Assembly (NCBI RefSeq): GCF_042665155.1
Contig: NZ_JBHTCG010000007.1
Span: forward strand, 62,001 to 126,000
DNA length: 64,000 nucleotides
From: Sphaerisporangium rhizosphaerae
GTDB lineage: Bacteria > Actinomycetota > Actinomycetes > Streptosporangiales > Streptosporangiaceae
Direction of reading: 5' to 3'
Below, piece by piece: positions 1-8,971 of this stretch; the stretch's first letter is position 1, and the number at the start of each line of letters is the position of its first letter. The notes beneath the pieces are model-generated. The model did not search any database. It worked only from the letters and a program-made list of their open reading frames with translations, and was not told the DNA's origin. The translations under genes and the position numbers were made by a program.

Positions 1-3000
1 TTGGGGTCGTAGGTGCGCAGCGGCTGCCCGCGCGTCCCGTCGAGGAAGACGGTGGTCTTTTGCTGCTTGGCGTTGGTGACCACCGTCTTGGTGGGCACGC
101 CGGCGCCGGTGGGGGTGTAGGCGGTGGTGGTGGGGTTGCCGCCCGCGTCGGTGACGACCAGGGGCCTGCCCAGCGTGTCGAAGGTCGTCTTCGCCGTGCG
201 CTGCCAGCCGGTCGGCGGCCGGTCGCCGCCGGTGACCGCCGCCGGGTAGCCGGTGGCGCGGCCGGTCCAGCTCTCCTCGCCCTTGGCCGGCTTCTGGCCG
301 GCGGACCAGCCCGTCGCCGAGGCGTTGTCGTAGACGGTGGCGGTGTCGGACAGCACGTCGCCGGCGGTGGCGCCGTCGGCGGGCAGCGACAGGTCGGCCT
401 CCTTCACCGAGCAGGGCCGCCCGACCTGACGGGTGCGGGAGACCAGCGTGTTGATGCCCTTGGCGTCGTCGCGCGCGTACCAGGTGCGGGTGCAGGTCTC
501 GTCGCCGCTCTTGGCGGTGTCCCCGGTGGCGTCCTGCGTGACCGGCATGCCGTAGCCGTCGTAGGTGGTGGCGGTGGAGACGGTGCGCCAGGTCTTCGGG
601 ACCGTGAGGTAGGTGTGCTCGTACGACCTGCCGGTGCGCAGGTAGTACGCCTCGGTGTCGGCGTAGGACTTGTGCTGGGTCGCGGTCCGCGACGACCAGG
701 GGTCGTTCACCGTCACCTCGATCGGGACGGCGCCGTCGTAGGTGACCTCCTCGCGGGTGTAGCCCGCGTACTGCTCGGCGTCGGTGAGGTCGGGCACGTC
801 GAGCCCGGTCGCGTCCAGGCCGGGCACCGAGGCGGCGCGCCGCCGGTCGGGGTCGACGACCCGGGGGCTCGCCGACTTCAGCAGCCGGTCGCCGTTCATG
901 CCCTGCAGGAAGACCGAGACGGTCGTGGTCCGGGTGCCGCCGGCGGAGCCGGTGGAGGCGGTGACCTTCTGGTAGCCGCGCCACAGCGACCAGGTGCGCT
1001 CGCCGGCGGGGATGAACGGGCTGTCGTTGTAGTGCCAGGCCGGCTTGTCGTAGGCGTAGGAGTACTCGGTGAGCGGGTTGTCCCCGGCCGGGTCGGCGAT
1101 GTTCACCGCCAGCACGCGGTACTTGTGGAACCAGTCGACCGAGGCGTCGGAGGCCCCGTTGACGTGCCAGAACTGCGGGTAGCACGAGCCGTTGCCGGCG
1201 TCCTCGGCCGCCGGCATCGCCGAGCCGCGCACGCACTCCGGCTCGTTGTAGCTGACCGTCGTGAGCGCCCCGGTCTCCGAGGTGATCGTCTCCAGGCGCG
1301 GCCTGGTGAGCGGCAGGATGTTCCCGCCGCCGGGCTGGGTGCCGCCGGCGACCCGGTTGGGCCGCATCGCGTAGGTGAAGGAGACCGGGTCGAGCGTCAC
1401 GGGCCCGTCCGTGGGCGACCCGGTGCGCACGATCGACGTCAGCGACAGCGTCTGGTCGGCGGAGGTGCCGATGTCGCCGCCGTCCAGGTACTTCTGGGTG
1501 AACGCCCAGGAGTCGACCGGCTTGTACGCCGTGCCGGACAGGACGGAGGTCTCGACCTTCACCAGCCGCTTGCGGGAGAAGAAGTCGGGGCTCTCGGTGT
1601 GGCAGTCGTCCTTGCTCGCGTCCTTGGCGCAGATCGCGTCGAAGGGGACGTCGGGCCAGCGCTCGGCGGTGTCCTTGGTCAGGCTGGAGCAGTCGCCGTC
1701 CGTGCAGCGCTCGCTGTAGGAGAAGGACACCTTGTCGGGGGCGGTCGCGCTGAACAGCGTGTCGGACCGCTGCCCGTACAGGATGCGGTCCAGGTAGCCG
1801 CCGCGGGTGTAGAGGGTGGTGGCGGTGTCGGCCTTGTTCTTGCGGTAGTAGTTGGTCTCCTTGGTGTACCAGTACGACATGGCGTTGCCGTGGGTGTCCT
1901 CGACGTAGTCCAGGTTCCAGCGCCACGCCTGGGTGACCGCCCGGTCGGCGAAGGCGTCGCCCTTGGTGTAGCCGGGTTCGCCGGAGTCGTCGCCGTACAC
2001 CGGGACCGTCCACACCGAGTTGGTGCGCTCGGCGCCCGCGCCGGTCAGCTTGTCCAGGCCGAAGTAGTACTTGGTGCCGTCGCCGGTGGTGACGATCCAG
2101 TACTCGCCGTCGTCGTCGCCGTTGGCGGCGCCGGTGGACCAGGTGACGGTGGAGGCGTCGTCGTTCTTCAGCCGCCAGGCGTGGCCGGTGTCGTCCTTGA
2201 CCAGTTCGGTGGACCTGCCGTTCAGCACGAGCGAGGCGTTCTCGTACTTCCAGCACAGGTCGTACTGCTCGTCGTGGCCGTCCTCGTCGCAGGGGCCGTA
2301 CTGGCGGTCGATATAGGAGGCGGCGGCCGTCTCGAATCCCTCGCCGACCGAGGTGCCCTGGTTGTTGCCGGCGGCCGTGCGCCCGTCGATGCCGCCGGAG
2401 TCGTAGGACAGGTCCAGCGAGGGGGAGGGCCCGGCGGGGGGCTCCACCGGCGCCATCGGATAGGACCAGGTGAACGCGCCGGAGCCGCCGCCCGCCTCCC
2501 AGGTGGACGACGCGCCGAGCGGCGTGGCCGAGTAGTCGCCGCCGCCGTCGGGCGCCTCGCCGGTCGGGGCCAGGGCCTCCGCGGCGAACACGGCCGGAGC
2601 GGCCCCGAGGGTGACCGGCGCCGACAGGGTGAGCGTGGCGGAGGAGTTGACCGAGGCCAGCGGGGTGCGCGTGCGGCACTCCTCCCGCGCGGGCGTCGTC
2701 AGCGCACAGGCCGGCAGTCCCACCAGGCGCAGCCGGCCGCCCCATCCGCCGCCGTACGCCGAGGCGAAGGAGGCGTAGCCGACGCTCAGCCGGGCCTCGC
2801 CGGAGGCCGCCGCCGAGGCGGTCAGCAGCACGCCGTCCACCCCGGCCGCCTCGGCGGCGGCGCGGTCGAGCACCCGCACGCGCGCCGCCGTACCGGCCGC
2901 CGCGCCTGCCGTGGTGCCTGCCGTGGTGCCTGCCGCGGTCCCGGGGGACGTCGCCGCCGTCGCGCCGGCGTCCTTTCCGGGCGCCGGGGTCAGGGTGACG

Positions 3001-3317
3001 GGCAGGTCTCCCACGGTGACGCTCGCGGCGCCGAGCGGGACCTGCGCCGTGCCGGCCTTGGGCCAGGCGGCCCTGCGCTCCCCGGCCGCCCGGGCGGCCC
3101 AGGCGTCGTTGCGCGCCTGGGAGGCCGCGACCTGCTCGCGCGCCTTCCTGGCGCCGGTCGCGTTCATGGCTCTGACCTTGCTGGACCGCTGCTGCGGTAC
3201 GGGGGGCGCGCCGGGTGGGCCCGCCGCGGCGGAGGCCGCGGGCGTCACCCCCAGCGCCAGTGTCACCATCACTGCCATCGCGGTCGCCAAGGCAGCGCGC
3301 ATTACGGGCCGACGCAT
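1..3317 (-). CDS. Secreted RHS/YD-repeat protein (3' end outside window)
   Basis: The reading frame opens at ATG 3317 behind a strong GAGGAGG ribosome site and stays open to base 3, giving at least 1105 residues; the C-terminus lies beyond the left edge. Residues 1-30 form a signal peptide (basic start, long Ala/Leu/Val core, AxA site). Around residues 190-330 the text resembles the SpvB/TcB-like N-terminal part of RHS proteins (YDSGG, TGDGTKYYFG, DTHGNAMSYWY). Near residues 1070-1095 the first YD/RHS-like repeat appears (LGRPLVVTDAGGN). RHS proteins form a shell that often carries a variable C-terminal toxin; whether one is present cannot be seen. It lies 87 bp after the LamG gene on the same strand, a pairing seen repeatedly in actinomycetes, so the two may act together at the cell surface. 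Confidence 0.85.
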   Translation of the reverse strand, partial: MRRPVMRAALATAMAVMVTLALGVTPAASAAAGPPGAPPVPQQRSSKVRAMNATGARKAREQVAASQARNDAWAARAAGERRAAWPKAGTAQVPLGAASVTVGDLPVTLTPAPGKDAGATAATSPGTAAGTTAGTTAGAAAGTAARVRVLDRAAAEAAGVDGVLLTASAAASGEARLSVGYASFASAYGGGWGGRLRLVGLPACALTTPAREECRTRTPLASVNSSATLTLSAPVTLGAAPAVFAAEALAPTGEAPDGGGDYSATPLGASSTWEAGGGSGAFTWSYPMAPVEPPAGPSPSLDLSYDSGGIDGRTAAGNNQGTSVGEGFETAAASYIDRQYGPCDEDGHDEQYDLCWKYENASLVLNGRSTELVKDDTGHAWRLKNDDASTVTWSTGAANGDDDGEYWIVTTGDGTKYYFGLDKLTGAGAERTNSVWTVPVYGDDSGEPGYTKGDAFADRAVTQAWRWNLDYVEDTHGNAMSYWYTKETNYYRKNKADTATTLYTRGGYLDRILYGQRSDTLFSATAPDKVSFSYSERCTDGDCSSLTKDTAERWPDVPFDAICAKDASKDDCHTESPDFFSRKRLVKVETSVLSGTAYKPVDSWAFTQKYLDGGDIGTSADQTLSLTSIVRTGSPTDGPVTLDPVSFTYAMRPNRVAGGTQPGGGNILPLTRPRLETITSETGALTTVSYNEPECVRGSAMPAAEDAGNGSCYPQFWHVNGASDASVDWFHKYRVLAVNIADPAGDNPLTEYSYAYDKPAWHYNDSPFIPAGERTWSLWRGYQKVTASTGSAGGTRTTTVSVFLQGMNGDRLLKSASPRVVDPDRRRAASVPGLDATGLDVPDLTDAEQYAGYTREEVTYDGAVPIEVTVNDPWSSRTATQHKSYADTEAYYLRTGRSYEHTYLTVPKTWRTVSTATTYDGYGMPVTQDATGDTAKSGDETCTRTWYARDDAKGINTLVSRTRQVGRPCSVKEADLSLPADGATAGDVLSDTATVYDNASATGWSAGQKPAKGEESWTGRATGYPAAVTGGDRPPTGWQRTAKTTFDTLGRPLVVTDAGGNPTTTAYTPTGAGVPTKTVVTNAKQQKTTVFLDGTRGQPLRTYDP

Positions 3318-3370
3318 GACCCAACCTCCTCGAGAGGAACTAAGAACCGGGATCAACCGGGGGTGAGGGC

Positions 3371-3400
3371 GTGCGGGGACCGGGGTGCCGGTCCCCGCAC
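3371..3400. terminator. Hairpin between the LamG and RHS genes
   Basis: A 13-bp perfect stem (GTGCGGGGACCGG with its complement) and a 4-nt loop sit in the 87-bp gap just after the LamG stop codon. There is no T-tract. It could be a terminator or an attenuator that lowers RHS expression relative to the LamG gene. Confidence 0.6.
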
Positions 3401-3404
3401 GCCG

Positions 3405-6400
3405 TCAGTCGCCGACGACGGCGTCGAGCTGGTCGGAGTCGGACAGGGCGCCCGCCCACAGGCGCAGGTCGGTGAGCTCGGCGGCCAGGAAGTGGCTCCA
3501 GGCGGTGGCGCTGAAGCCCTTGCCGACCGCGAACTCGCCGGACCCGGCGGCCGCGGTGTAGGCCAGGTCGAGGTCGTTCTGCTCGTGGCCGACGTAGAGC
3601 CGCACCACCGGGCCGCCCGGGGCCAGGGCGTCGTAGACGCCGGTCAGCCGCACGGGGCTGTCCGGGCTCGCCGTGTCCTCGGAGCTCACCCAGCTCTTGG
3701 CGCCGTCCTTGCCGACCCGGCCGAAGCGCCAGAAGCCGACCGGCACGGCCACCTCGTTGCCGTCGTCGTCCAGCCTGGTCTCTTTGCCGGTCAGCTCGAA
3801 CCACAGGCCCCACGAGGAGCCGTCGGCGGTGCGCTGCCCGGCCACCTGGCCGAGCGAGCCGATCGGCATCGCGAGGGCCTTGTCCTGGTCGAGCTGGACC
3901 TTCGCGGTCACGGTGAACGAGCCGGTGTCGTCGACGACCGGCCCCGGGGCGGTGGCCGCGTCGTCCACGCCGTCCAGCACCAGGCCCTCGCCGTCCAGCG
4001 TCGCGCCGCCGGCCAGGGTCAGCGAGCGGCCGTAGCCGGACAGCGTGTCGGGCAGCGCCGTCCCGGCGGCACCCGCCGGATCCCAGTCGGCCACCAGCTC
4101 CATGTCATCGCGCCCCGACGCCGGGGACTCCGACCGCGCCTGCGACGCGACCTCCTCGGGGGTCAGGACGCGCTGCCAGGCGGCGACCTCGTCGACGGAG
4201 CCGGCCAGGTAGTGCTGGAACAGGCCGGCCCAGGTGTAGCGGCCGATCTCGAACGGTCCGGTGGCCGACCAGGCGCCCGCGACGGTCGCGGTGCCTTGCG
4301 GCAGGCCGTTGACATAGAAGGCGAGCTTCTGCGTCGCCGGGTCGTAGGTGCCCGCCAGGTGGGTCCAGGCGTTCACCTGGGCGGTGTTGTTCTTCGCGCA
4401 GACCCCGAAGTACGCCTTGCCCGTCGCCGCGTCGGCGTCCTTGACGCCGAAGCAGTAGGACACCCGGCCCACGTCGTACCAGAGGTTGAAGGGGCTGTAG
4501 CCTCCGGCGCCGTCCTGCGACAGGACGGTGCCCGGCGTGGTGGTCTGGTCCATCCGCACCCAGGCGGCGACCGAGTAGGCCGAACGCGTCTCCAGCACCG
4601 GCCCGGAGGTGGCGGCGTAGGCCGACGTGCCGTTCAGGCTCAGGCCCTTGTCGGTCTTCGGGGTGGTCAGCGCGGTGCCGTCCTCGTCGTACCACAGCTC
4701 GCCGCGGCGTCCCCGGCCGTCCCGCACCGCGCCGCCGCTGAGGGTGGCGTCGTGCCGGGCGGAGCCGGTGGAGGAGTCGGCGGCGACGCCCGCGTCCTCG
4801 CCGAAGTGCCACCTGCCGACCGGGCCCGCGCCCGCGGCGACCAGGAAGTCAAGGACGGTGGTGGCGCCGTAGCGGCCCACGTTGTCCTTGGCGCGGACGT
4901 ACAGGCTGAAGGTGCCCGAGGCCCCCGGCGTGATCGTCGGTTTGACCGTGGCGCCCTGGACGTCCGCCGACCAGGTGGGCGTGGTGGACAGGCGGTACTG
5001 GTAGGCCACGTTGTTGGCGTCGCCGGAGGCCGGCGCGAAGGTGAACGTCGCGCCCAGCCCCGGGCCGCCGGCCGCCGTGCACGCGGTGGTGGTGCACGCG
5101 GTGTACGGGGCGCCGGGGGTGACCACCGGCGCCTTCGGCGCGGTCGGGTCGACCTTGAAGTAGCACCAGCCCGCGCTCAGGTAGCTGCTGGTCCCGGCCA
5201 GCCACTTGGTGTAGTTGCCGTAGTACGAGCGCGTCCAGGAGTCGTAGCGGTAGAGCACGCCTTCGGTCAGCGTCGGCGCGTCCGCGGTCACCTTCACGTT
5301 GTCGCCGACGTGTCCGCTCGCCGGCCGCTCGATGGTGGAGAACACCTGCGTCCAGGTGCCGTCGGAGTTCTTCTTCTGGACGTAGAACGCCCCCCGCAGC
5401 ATCGCGCCGGACTCGCCGCCCGCCAGGGTCTGCGGGACCGTCGCCATGGCCGGCGTGGGGTCGGAGACGACCGCGGGCGCCGACTCCTTGGTCTCGCAGA
5501 CCGTTCCCGAGCCGGTGACCAGGCCGACGCCGGTCGGCACGCCGGGCATCCCCACGTAGTCGACGACCAGCACGGCGTCGTTCCGGAAACGTTTCCAGGC
5601 GGAGGTGTCGCTCTCGTCGTGCGCCCGCAGTTCCAGGGTCAGCTTGGAGAACTTGCCGGCCGCGAAGTCCTTCACGGTGGGGGTGAGGTTCTCGTTGGTC
5701 TCCTCGGGGTTGTCGCGGAACTCGATCGGCGCGGCCGGCTCGTCGGGGTCGCACGCCGAGCCGCGGCCCGCCGAGACGTCGCGGTCGACCATCCAGTCGA
5801 GCTCCTTGGGCCGGCTCGCCCAGGTCGTGGCGGAGGAGATGTTGTTGGTGCGGACCAGGTCGACCCATCGGGGGGAGCACTGGAACGCCCACGGCTCGGT
5901 GACGCGGAAGGCCGCGCCCAGCACCTGCTTGCCCTTCAGGCTCGCGGGGGAGAACTGGAAGTACAGACGCTGGGTGTAGCCGGGGCCGCAGTAGTAGCCG
6001 CTCCAGGTGCCGCAGTGGCCGACGCCCTTGCCCTCGTTGTCGTCGCCGTTGCTCCAGTTGTAGGACTCGTACCCGTCCGAGCGCAGCAGCGTCCGGTCGC
6101 TCTCGCCCCAGGTGACGCTCGGGTCGATGTAGACGGGGTAGGCGCCCTGGTCCTTCTGCCGGAGCAGGCCGGTGTCGGGCACGACCGCGAGCGTGCCGCC
6201 GCCGACCTCGATGGGCAGCTGGGCCTGGCGCGCGCCGGGGGCAGGGCCGTCGGCGCCGTCGGCGCCGTCCGGTTCCGCGGCGAGGGCCGTTCCGTCCTCC
6301 GGCGTGGCGGAGGCGGGTGCCCGCCCGCTGAGCGACGCGGCCGGCCCGCTCGTCGCGGCGGACCGGCCGGCGGCCGGGTCGCCGGTGGAGTCCCACATGG

Positions 6401-7115
6401 CGGCGGGCGGGGAGGAGAAGACCTCGGTGGCGTTGCCGTCGGTCGCGGACATGCCGCCGTCCTCGGTCTGCTCGACCTTCAGCCCGGAGGAGGTGACCGC
6501 GTACTCGACGCGCTCGAGCGCGGGGTCGGCGGCGGCCTGCGGGGTCTTGACGACCAGGACCTGGCTGAAGCCCTCGGTCGTCGCGGTCATCCTGAGGTCG
6601 ACGTCCGGCAGCACGTCGCGGTAGGTGGCGTTCGGGCCGTCCAGCACCGGCGCCGGCAGGGGGGCCGGCCATCCGAGCTCGAGGGTGCGGCCGTCACGGG
6701 TGATGCCGACCAGTCGGCCGTCGCCGCCACCGGAGAAATTCATCTGGACGGCGGCGGCCACCGGGGCCACGGTGCCGTCGGCGCGGCGCTGGAGCGTGGC
6801 GTCCGGCGTCACCCACGCGCCCCCCGCCCCCTTGACCCGCACGGGCACGGTCGACTGTTCGAGCCGGAAGGACTCCCCGTCGGGGTTGGCGTACGTGGTG
6901 GAGAACTCGGTCCGGGCGCCGGTCACCTCGACCTGCTCCCCGGTCTCGGCGGCCCGCGCCGACGCCTGCCGCCACTCGGCGGGCCGGCCGGCGCGGGAGC
7001 CGGCCGGCCCGCCGTCCGCCACCGCGGCCCAAGGCGTTCCCGCCCCCACGAACGCACCCACCACGGCGACGACGGCGAGCGTGCGCCAACCTCGCGGCCC
7101 GGGACACCTGGACAT
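3405..7115 (-). CDS. Secreted LamG/DNRLRE-domain protein
   Basis: 1236 residues. Residues 1-33 are a signal peptide ending in an AVA-type site. From about residue 335 to 525 there is a DNRLRE-like beta domain with paired Cys (residues in TLLRSDGYESYNWS and a closing VLVVDYVG). Ig/fibronectin-like text follows, then two LamG jelly-roll domains at roughly 825-990 (AAWVRMDQ, WTHLAGTYD, FYVNG, SVDEVAAWQRVLT) and 1040-1232 (LVLDGVDD, FTVTAKVQLD, RLTGVYDA, LRLWAGALSD). No enzyme active site is evident. The family is usually an exported wall-associated partner encoded just before an RHS-repeat protein, as here. ATG 7115 is chosen because AAGAGAG precedes it by 7 nt and it gives the signal peptide. 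Binding to a carbohydrate or a protein partner is inference. Confidence 0.8.
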   Translation of the reverse strand: MSRCPGPRGWRTLAVVAVVGAFVGAGTPWAAVADGGPAGSRAGRPAEWRQASARAAETGEQVEVTGARTEFSTTYANPDGESFRLEQSTVPVRVKGAGGAWVTPDATLQRRADGTVAPVAAAVQMNFSGGGDGRLVGITRDGRTLELGWPAPLPAPVLDGPNATYRDVLPDVDLRMTATTEGFSQVLVVKTPQAAADPALERVEYAVTSSGLKVEQTEDGGMSATDGNATEVFSSPPAAMWDSTGDPAAGRSAATSGPAASLSGRAPASATPEDGTALAAEPDGADGADGPAPGARQAQLPIEVGGGTLAVVPDTGLLRQKDQGAYPVYIDPSVTWGESDRTLLRSDGYESYNWSNGDDNEGKGVGHCGTWSGYYCGPGYTQRLYFQFSPASLKGKQVLGAAFRVTEPWAFQCSPRWVDLVRTNNISSATTWASRPKELDWMVDRDVSAGRGSACDPDEPAAPIEFRDNPEETNENLTPTVKDFAAGKFSKLTLELRAHDESDTSAWKRFRNDAVLVVDYVGMPGVPTGVGLVTGSGTVCETKESAPAVVSDPTPAMATVPQTLAGGESGAMLRGAFYVQKKNSDGTWTQVFSTIERPASGHVGDNVKVTADAPTLTEGVLYRYDSWTRSYYGNYTKWLAGTSSYLSAGWCYFKVDPTAPKAPVVTPGAPYTACTTTACTAAGGPGLGATFTFAPASGDANNVAYQYRLSTTPTWSADVQGATVKPTITPGASGTFSLYVRAKDNVGRYGATTVLDFLVAAGAGPVGRWHFGEDAGVAADSSTGSARHDATLSGGAVRDGRGRRGELWYDEDGTALTTPKTDKGLSLNGTSAYAATSGPVLETRSAYSVAAWVRMDQTTTPGTVLSQDGAGGYSPFNLWYDVGRVSYCFGVKDADAATGKAYFGVCAKNNTAQVNAWTHLAGTYDPATQKLAFYVNGLPQGTATVAGAWSATGPFEIGRYTWAGLFQHYLAGSVDEVAAWQRVLTPEEVASQARSESPASGRDDMELVADWDPAGAAGTALPDTLSGYGRSLTLAGGATLDGEGLVLDGVDDAATAPGPVVDDTGSFTVTAKVQLDQDKALAMPIGSLGQVAGQRTADGSSWGLWFELTGKETRLDDDGNEVAVPVGFWRFGRVGKDGAKSWVSSEDTASPDSPVRLTGVYDALAPGGPVVRLYVGHEQNDLDLAYTAAAGSGEFAVGKGFSATAWSHFLAAELTDLRLWAGALSDSDQLDAVVGD

Positions 7116-7176
7116 CGGTCATCTCTCTTCGCGTAAGGAGCTCATCAAGATCGCGCCACATCCTGACCTCGGCTAC

Positions 7177-7219
7177 TAGTTCATGTCAATGAACTATTTC
7201 AAACTGAAAATTTACAGTT
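7177..7219. promoter_or_regulatory. AT-rich inverted repeats between the LamG and MFS genes
   Basis: The 317-bp divergent gap (7116-7432) contains an AT-rich island at about 7170-7250. Inside it, TAGTTCAT and ATGAACTA form a perfect 8+8 inverted repeat with a 4-nt spacer (7177-7196), and AACTG/CAGTT form a second one (7202-7219). Spacing and symmetry fit a dimeric TetR/MarR-type operator, possibly for the exporter-NRPS operon. No cognate regulator is adjacent. Confidence 0.45.
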
Positions 7220-7432
7220 CTAGAAATATCCGCAAAGGACCTCAAACCCTGACGTACCGGGGCGATTAGCCGAGTCCTGGAACGCGGTGGAACGCGGTGG
7301 AACGCCTTCATGAGAGAGGCGGCCGAAGGGCGCCTCACGGGGGTGGACGGGGCCGCGCGCGTCACCACGCGACGGCGTGCCCGGCGCTCCCGCACGCCAC
7401 AGATCACCGGCATCGAGGGGAGAGGCGGACCG

Positions 7433-8971
7433 ATGGGCATCGCGGAACCGGACCAAGGCGTGATCGCCGGCGAGAGGGGACGGGGGGAGGGAGTCCACAC
7501 CGCGGCCACGGTGGAGGCGTCGCTCCCCGTGCGGGCTGTCCTGCGGGAGGCGGGCTTCCGGCTGTTCTGGACCGGCCAGACGATCTCGCTGATCGGCAGC
7601 CAGGTCAGCCTCGTCGCGCTCCCGCTGCTGGCCGTTCTCACGCTGGACGCCGGACCGTTCGAGGTGGGCCTGCTCGCCGCGCTCGGCCGCGCGCCGTGGC
7701 TGCTGTTCGGGCTGCTCGCCGGGGCGCTGGCCGACCGGGCCCGGCGCCGTCCGCTGCTGGTCGCGGCCGACCTGGTACGGGCGGCGGTCCTGGCCTGGAT
7801 CCCGGTGGCCGCCTGGCTCGGCGTGCTCACGGTCGGGCAGCTCTACGCCGTCACCTTCGTCGTCGGCACGATGACCGTGCTGTCCGAGGTCGCCGCCCAG
7901 TCGTTCCTGCCGAGCCTGGCCGCGCCCGCGCAACTGGCCGACGGCAACGGCAAGCTGGAGGTCAGCAGGGCGTCCGCCGAGGCCGTCGGCCCGGGGCTCG
8001 GCGGCGTGCTGGTGCAGGCGGTGACCGCGCCGTTCGCGATCGTCGCCGACGTGGTGTCCTTCCTGCTCTCGGCGACGCTGCTCGGCCGCCTCAAGGTGGA
8101 CGAGCGCACGGGCCCGGACGGCGCGGGCGCCCTGCCGGGGACCGGCGCCGGGGCGGCGTCCGCGACCGGTCCAGGCGCCGGGCCGGGGACGATCGCGGGC
8201 TCTATCGTGCCAACGGCCCCAGGGACGCCCACGGCGTCGACCTCGGCGTCGGCTACGGCGTCGACGAGGGCGTCGGTCGCGGGGTCGGTCGCGGGGGAGA
8301 TGCGGGAGGGGCTGCGGTTCGTCCTCGGCCACCCCCTGCTGCGGTGGAACGTGCTGGCGGCGGCGGTGGCCAACTTCTTCGGCAACATCCTGCTGGCCAT
8401 CCTCGTGCTGTACGTCCTCACCGAGCTCCGGCTGGCCCCGGCCGTCATCGGGCTCGTCCTCGGCCTCGGCAGCCTCGGCGCGGTGCTGGGCGCCGCGGTC
8501 GCGCAGCGGCTGATCCGGCGCGCCGGCTACGGGCCAACCCTCACCGCGGGCCTGGCGGTGACCGCCGCCGGCGGCCTGCTGCTGGCCCCGGTGGACGGGC
8601 CGTACGCGCTGCGCGTGGCCTGGGCGGTGGCGGCCCTGATGCTGCTCCTCGGCGGCGTCCCGCTCTTCGACGTCGCGGTGGTCACCCTGCGCCAGCTCAT
8701 CACCCCGCCCCGCATCCTCGGGCGGGCCAACGCGACCATGCGTTTCCTGGTCTTCGGCACGATGCCGCTCGGCGCGCTCGCCGGCGGCCTGCTCGGCGAC
8801 CATGCCGGGCTGCGCACGGCCGTCCTGGTGGCGGGAGCCGGCCTGGCCGTCCCCGTCATCCTCGTCCTGGTCTCCCCGCTCGCGCGGCTGAGATCCCACC
8901 TGCCGCCGTCCATGGCGGCATTCGACCGGCCCTCACCCATCACCATTCCCGGAGGCAACAATGACCACTGA
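7433..8971 (+). CDS. MFS transporter, likely exporter of the NRPS product
   Basis: 512 residues. After about 35 soluble residues comes the MFS_3-type pattern: FRLFWTGQTISLIGSQVS, then GLLAGALADRARRRP (the loop 2-3 motif), PSLAAPAQLADGN, and further hydrophobic segments, consistent with 10-12 membrane spans. The central cytoplasmic loop (about residues 225-285) carries a low-complexity Ala/Ser/Thr stretch encoded by short repeats (8221-8300), which looks like local slippage expansion. ATG 7433 is preferred over an upstream ATG because GGGGAGAGG lies 7 nt before it. The 3' end overlaps the hydroxylase start by 11 bp, so the gene is translationally coupled to the NRPS genes and probably exports their product or confers self-resistance. 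Confidence 0.85.
   Translation: MGIAEPDQGVIAGERGRGEGVHTAATVEASLPVRAVLREAGFRLFWTGQTISLIGSQVSLVALPLLAVLTLDAGPFEVGLLAALGRAPWLLFGLLAGALADRARRRPLLVAADLVRAAVLAWIPVAAWLGVLTVGQLYAVTFVVGTMTVLSEVAAQSFLPSLAAPAQLADGNGKLEVSRASAEAVGPGLGGVLVQAVTAPFAIVADVVSFLLSATLLGRLKVDERTGPDGAGALPGTGAGAASATGPGAGPGTIAGSIVPTAPGTPTASTSASATASTRASVAGSVAGEMREGLRFVLGHPLLRWNVLAAAVANFFGNILLAILVLYVLTELRLAPAVIGLVLGLGSLGAVLGAAVAQRLIRRAGYGPTLTAGLAVTAAGGLLLAPVDGPYALRVAWAVAALMLLLGGVPLFDVAVVTLRQLITPPRILGRANATMRFLVFGTMPLGALAGGLLGDHAGLRTAVLVAGAGLAVPVILVLVSPLARLRSHLPPSMAAFDRPSPITIPGGNNDH

Noticed and set aside
60..7136. Very long plus-strand open frame (over 2300 codons) across the first 7 kb
   Set aside because: Low-complexity Gly/Ala/Arg text; the minus strand carries recognisable signal peptides, LamG and RHS domains with good ribosome sites.
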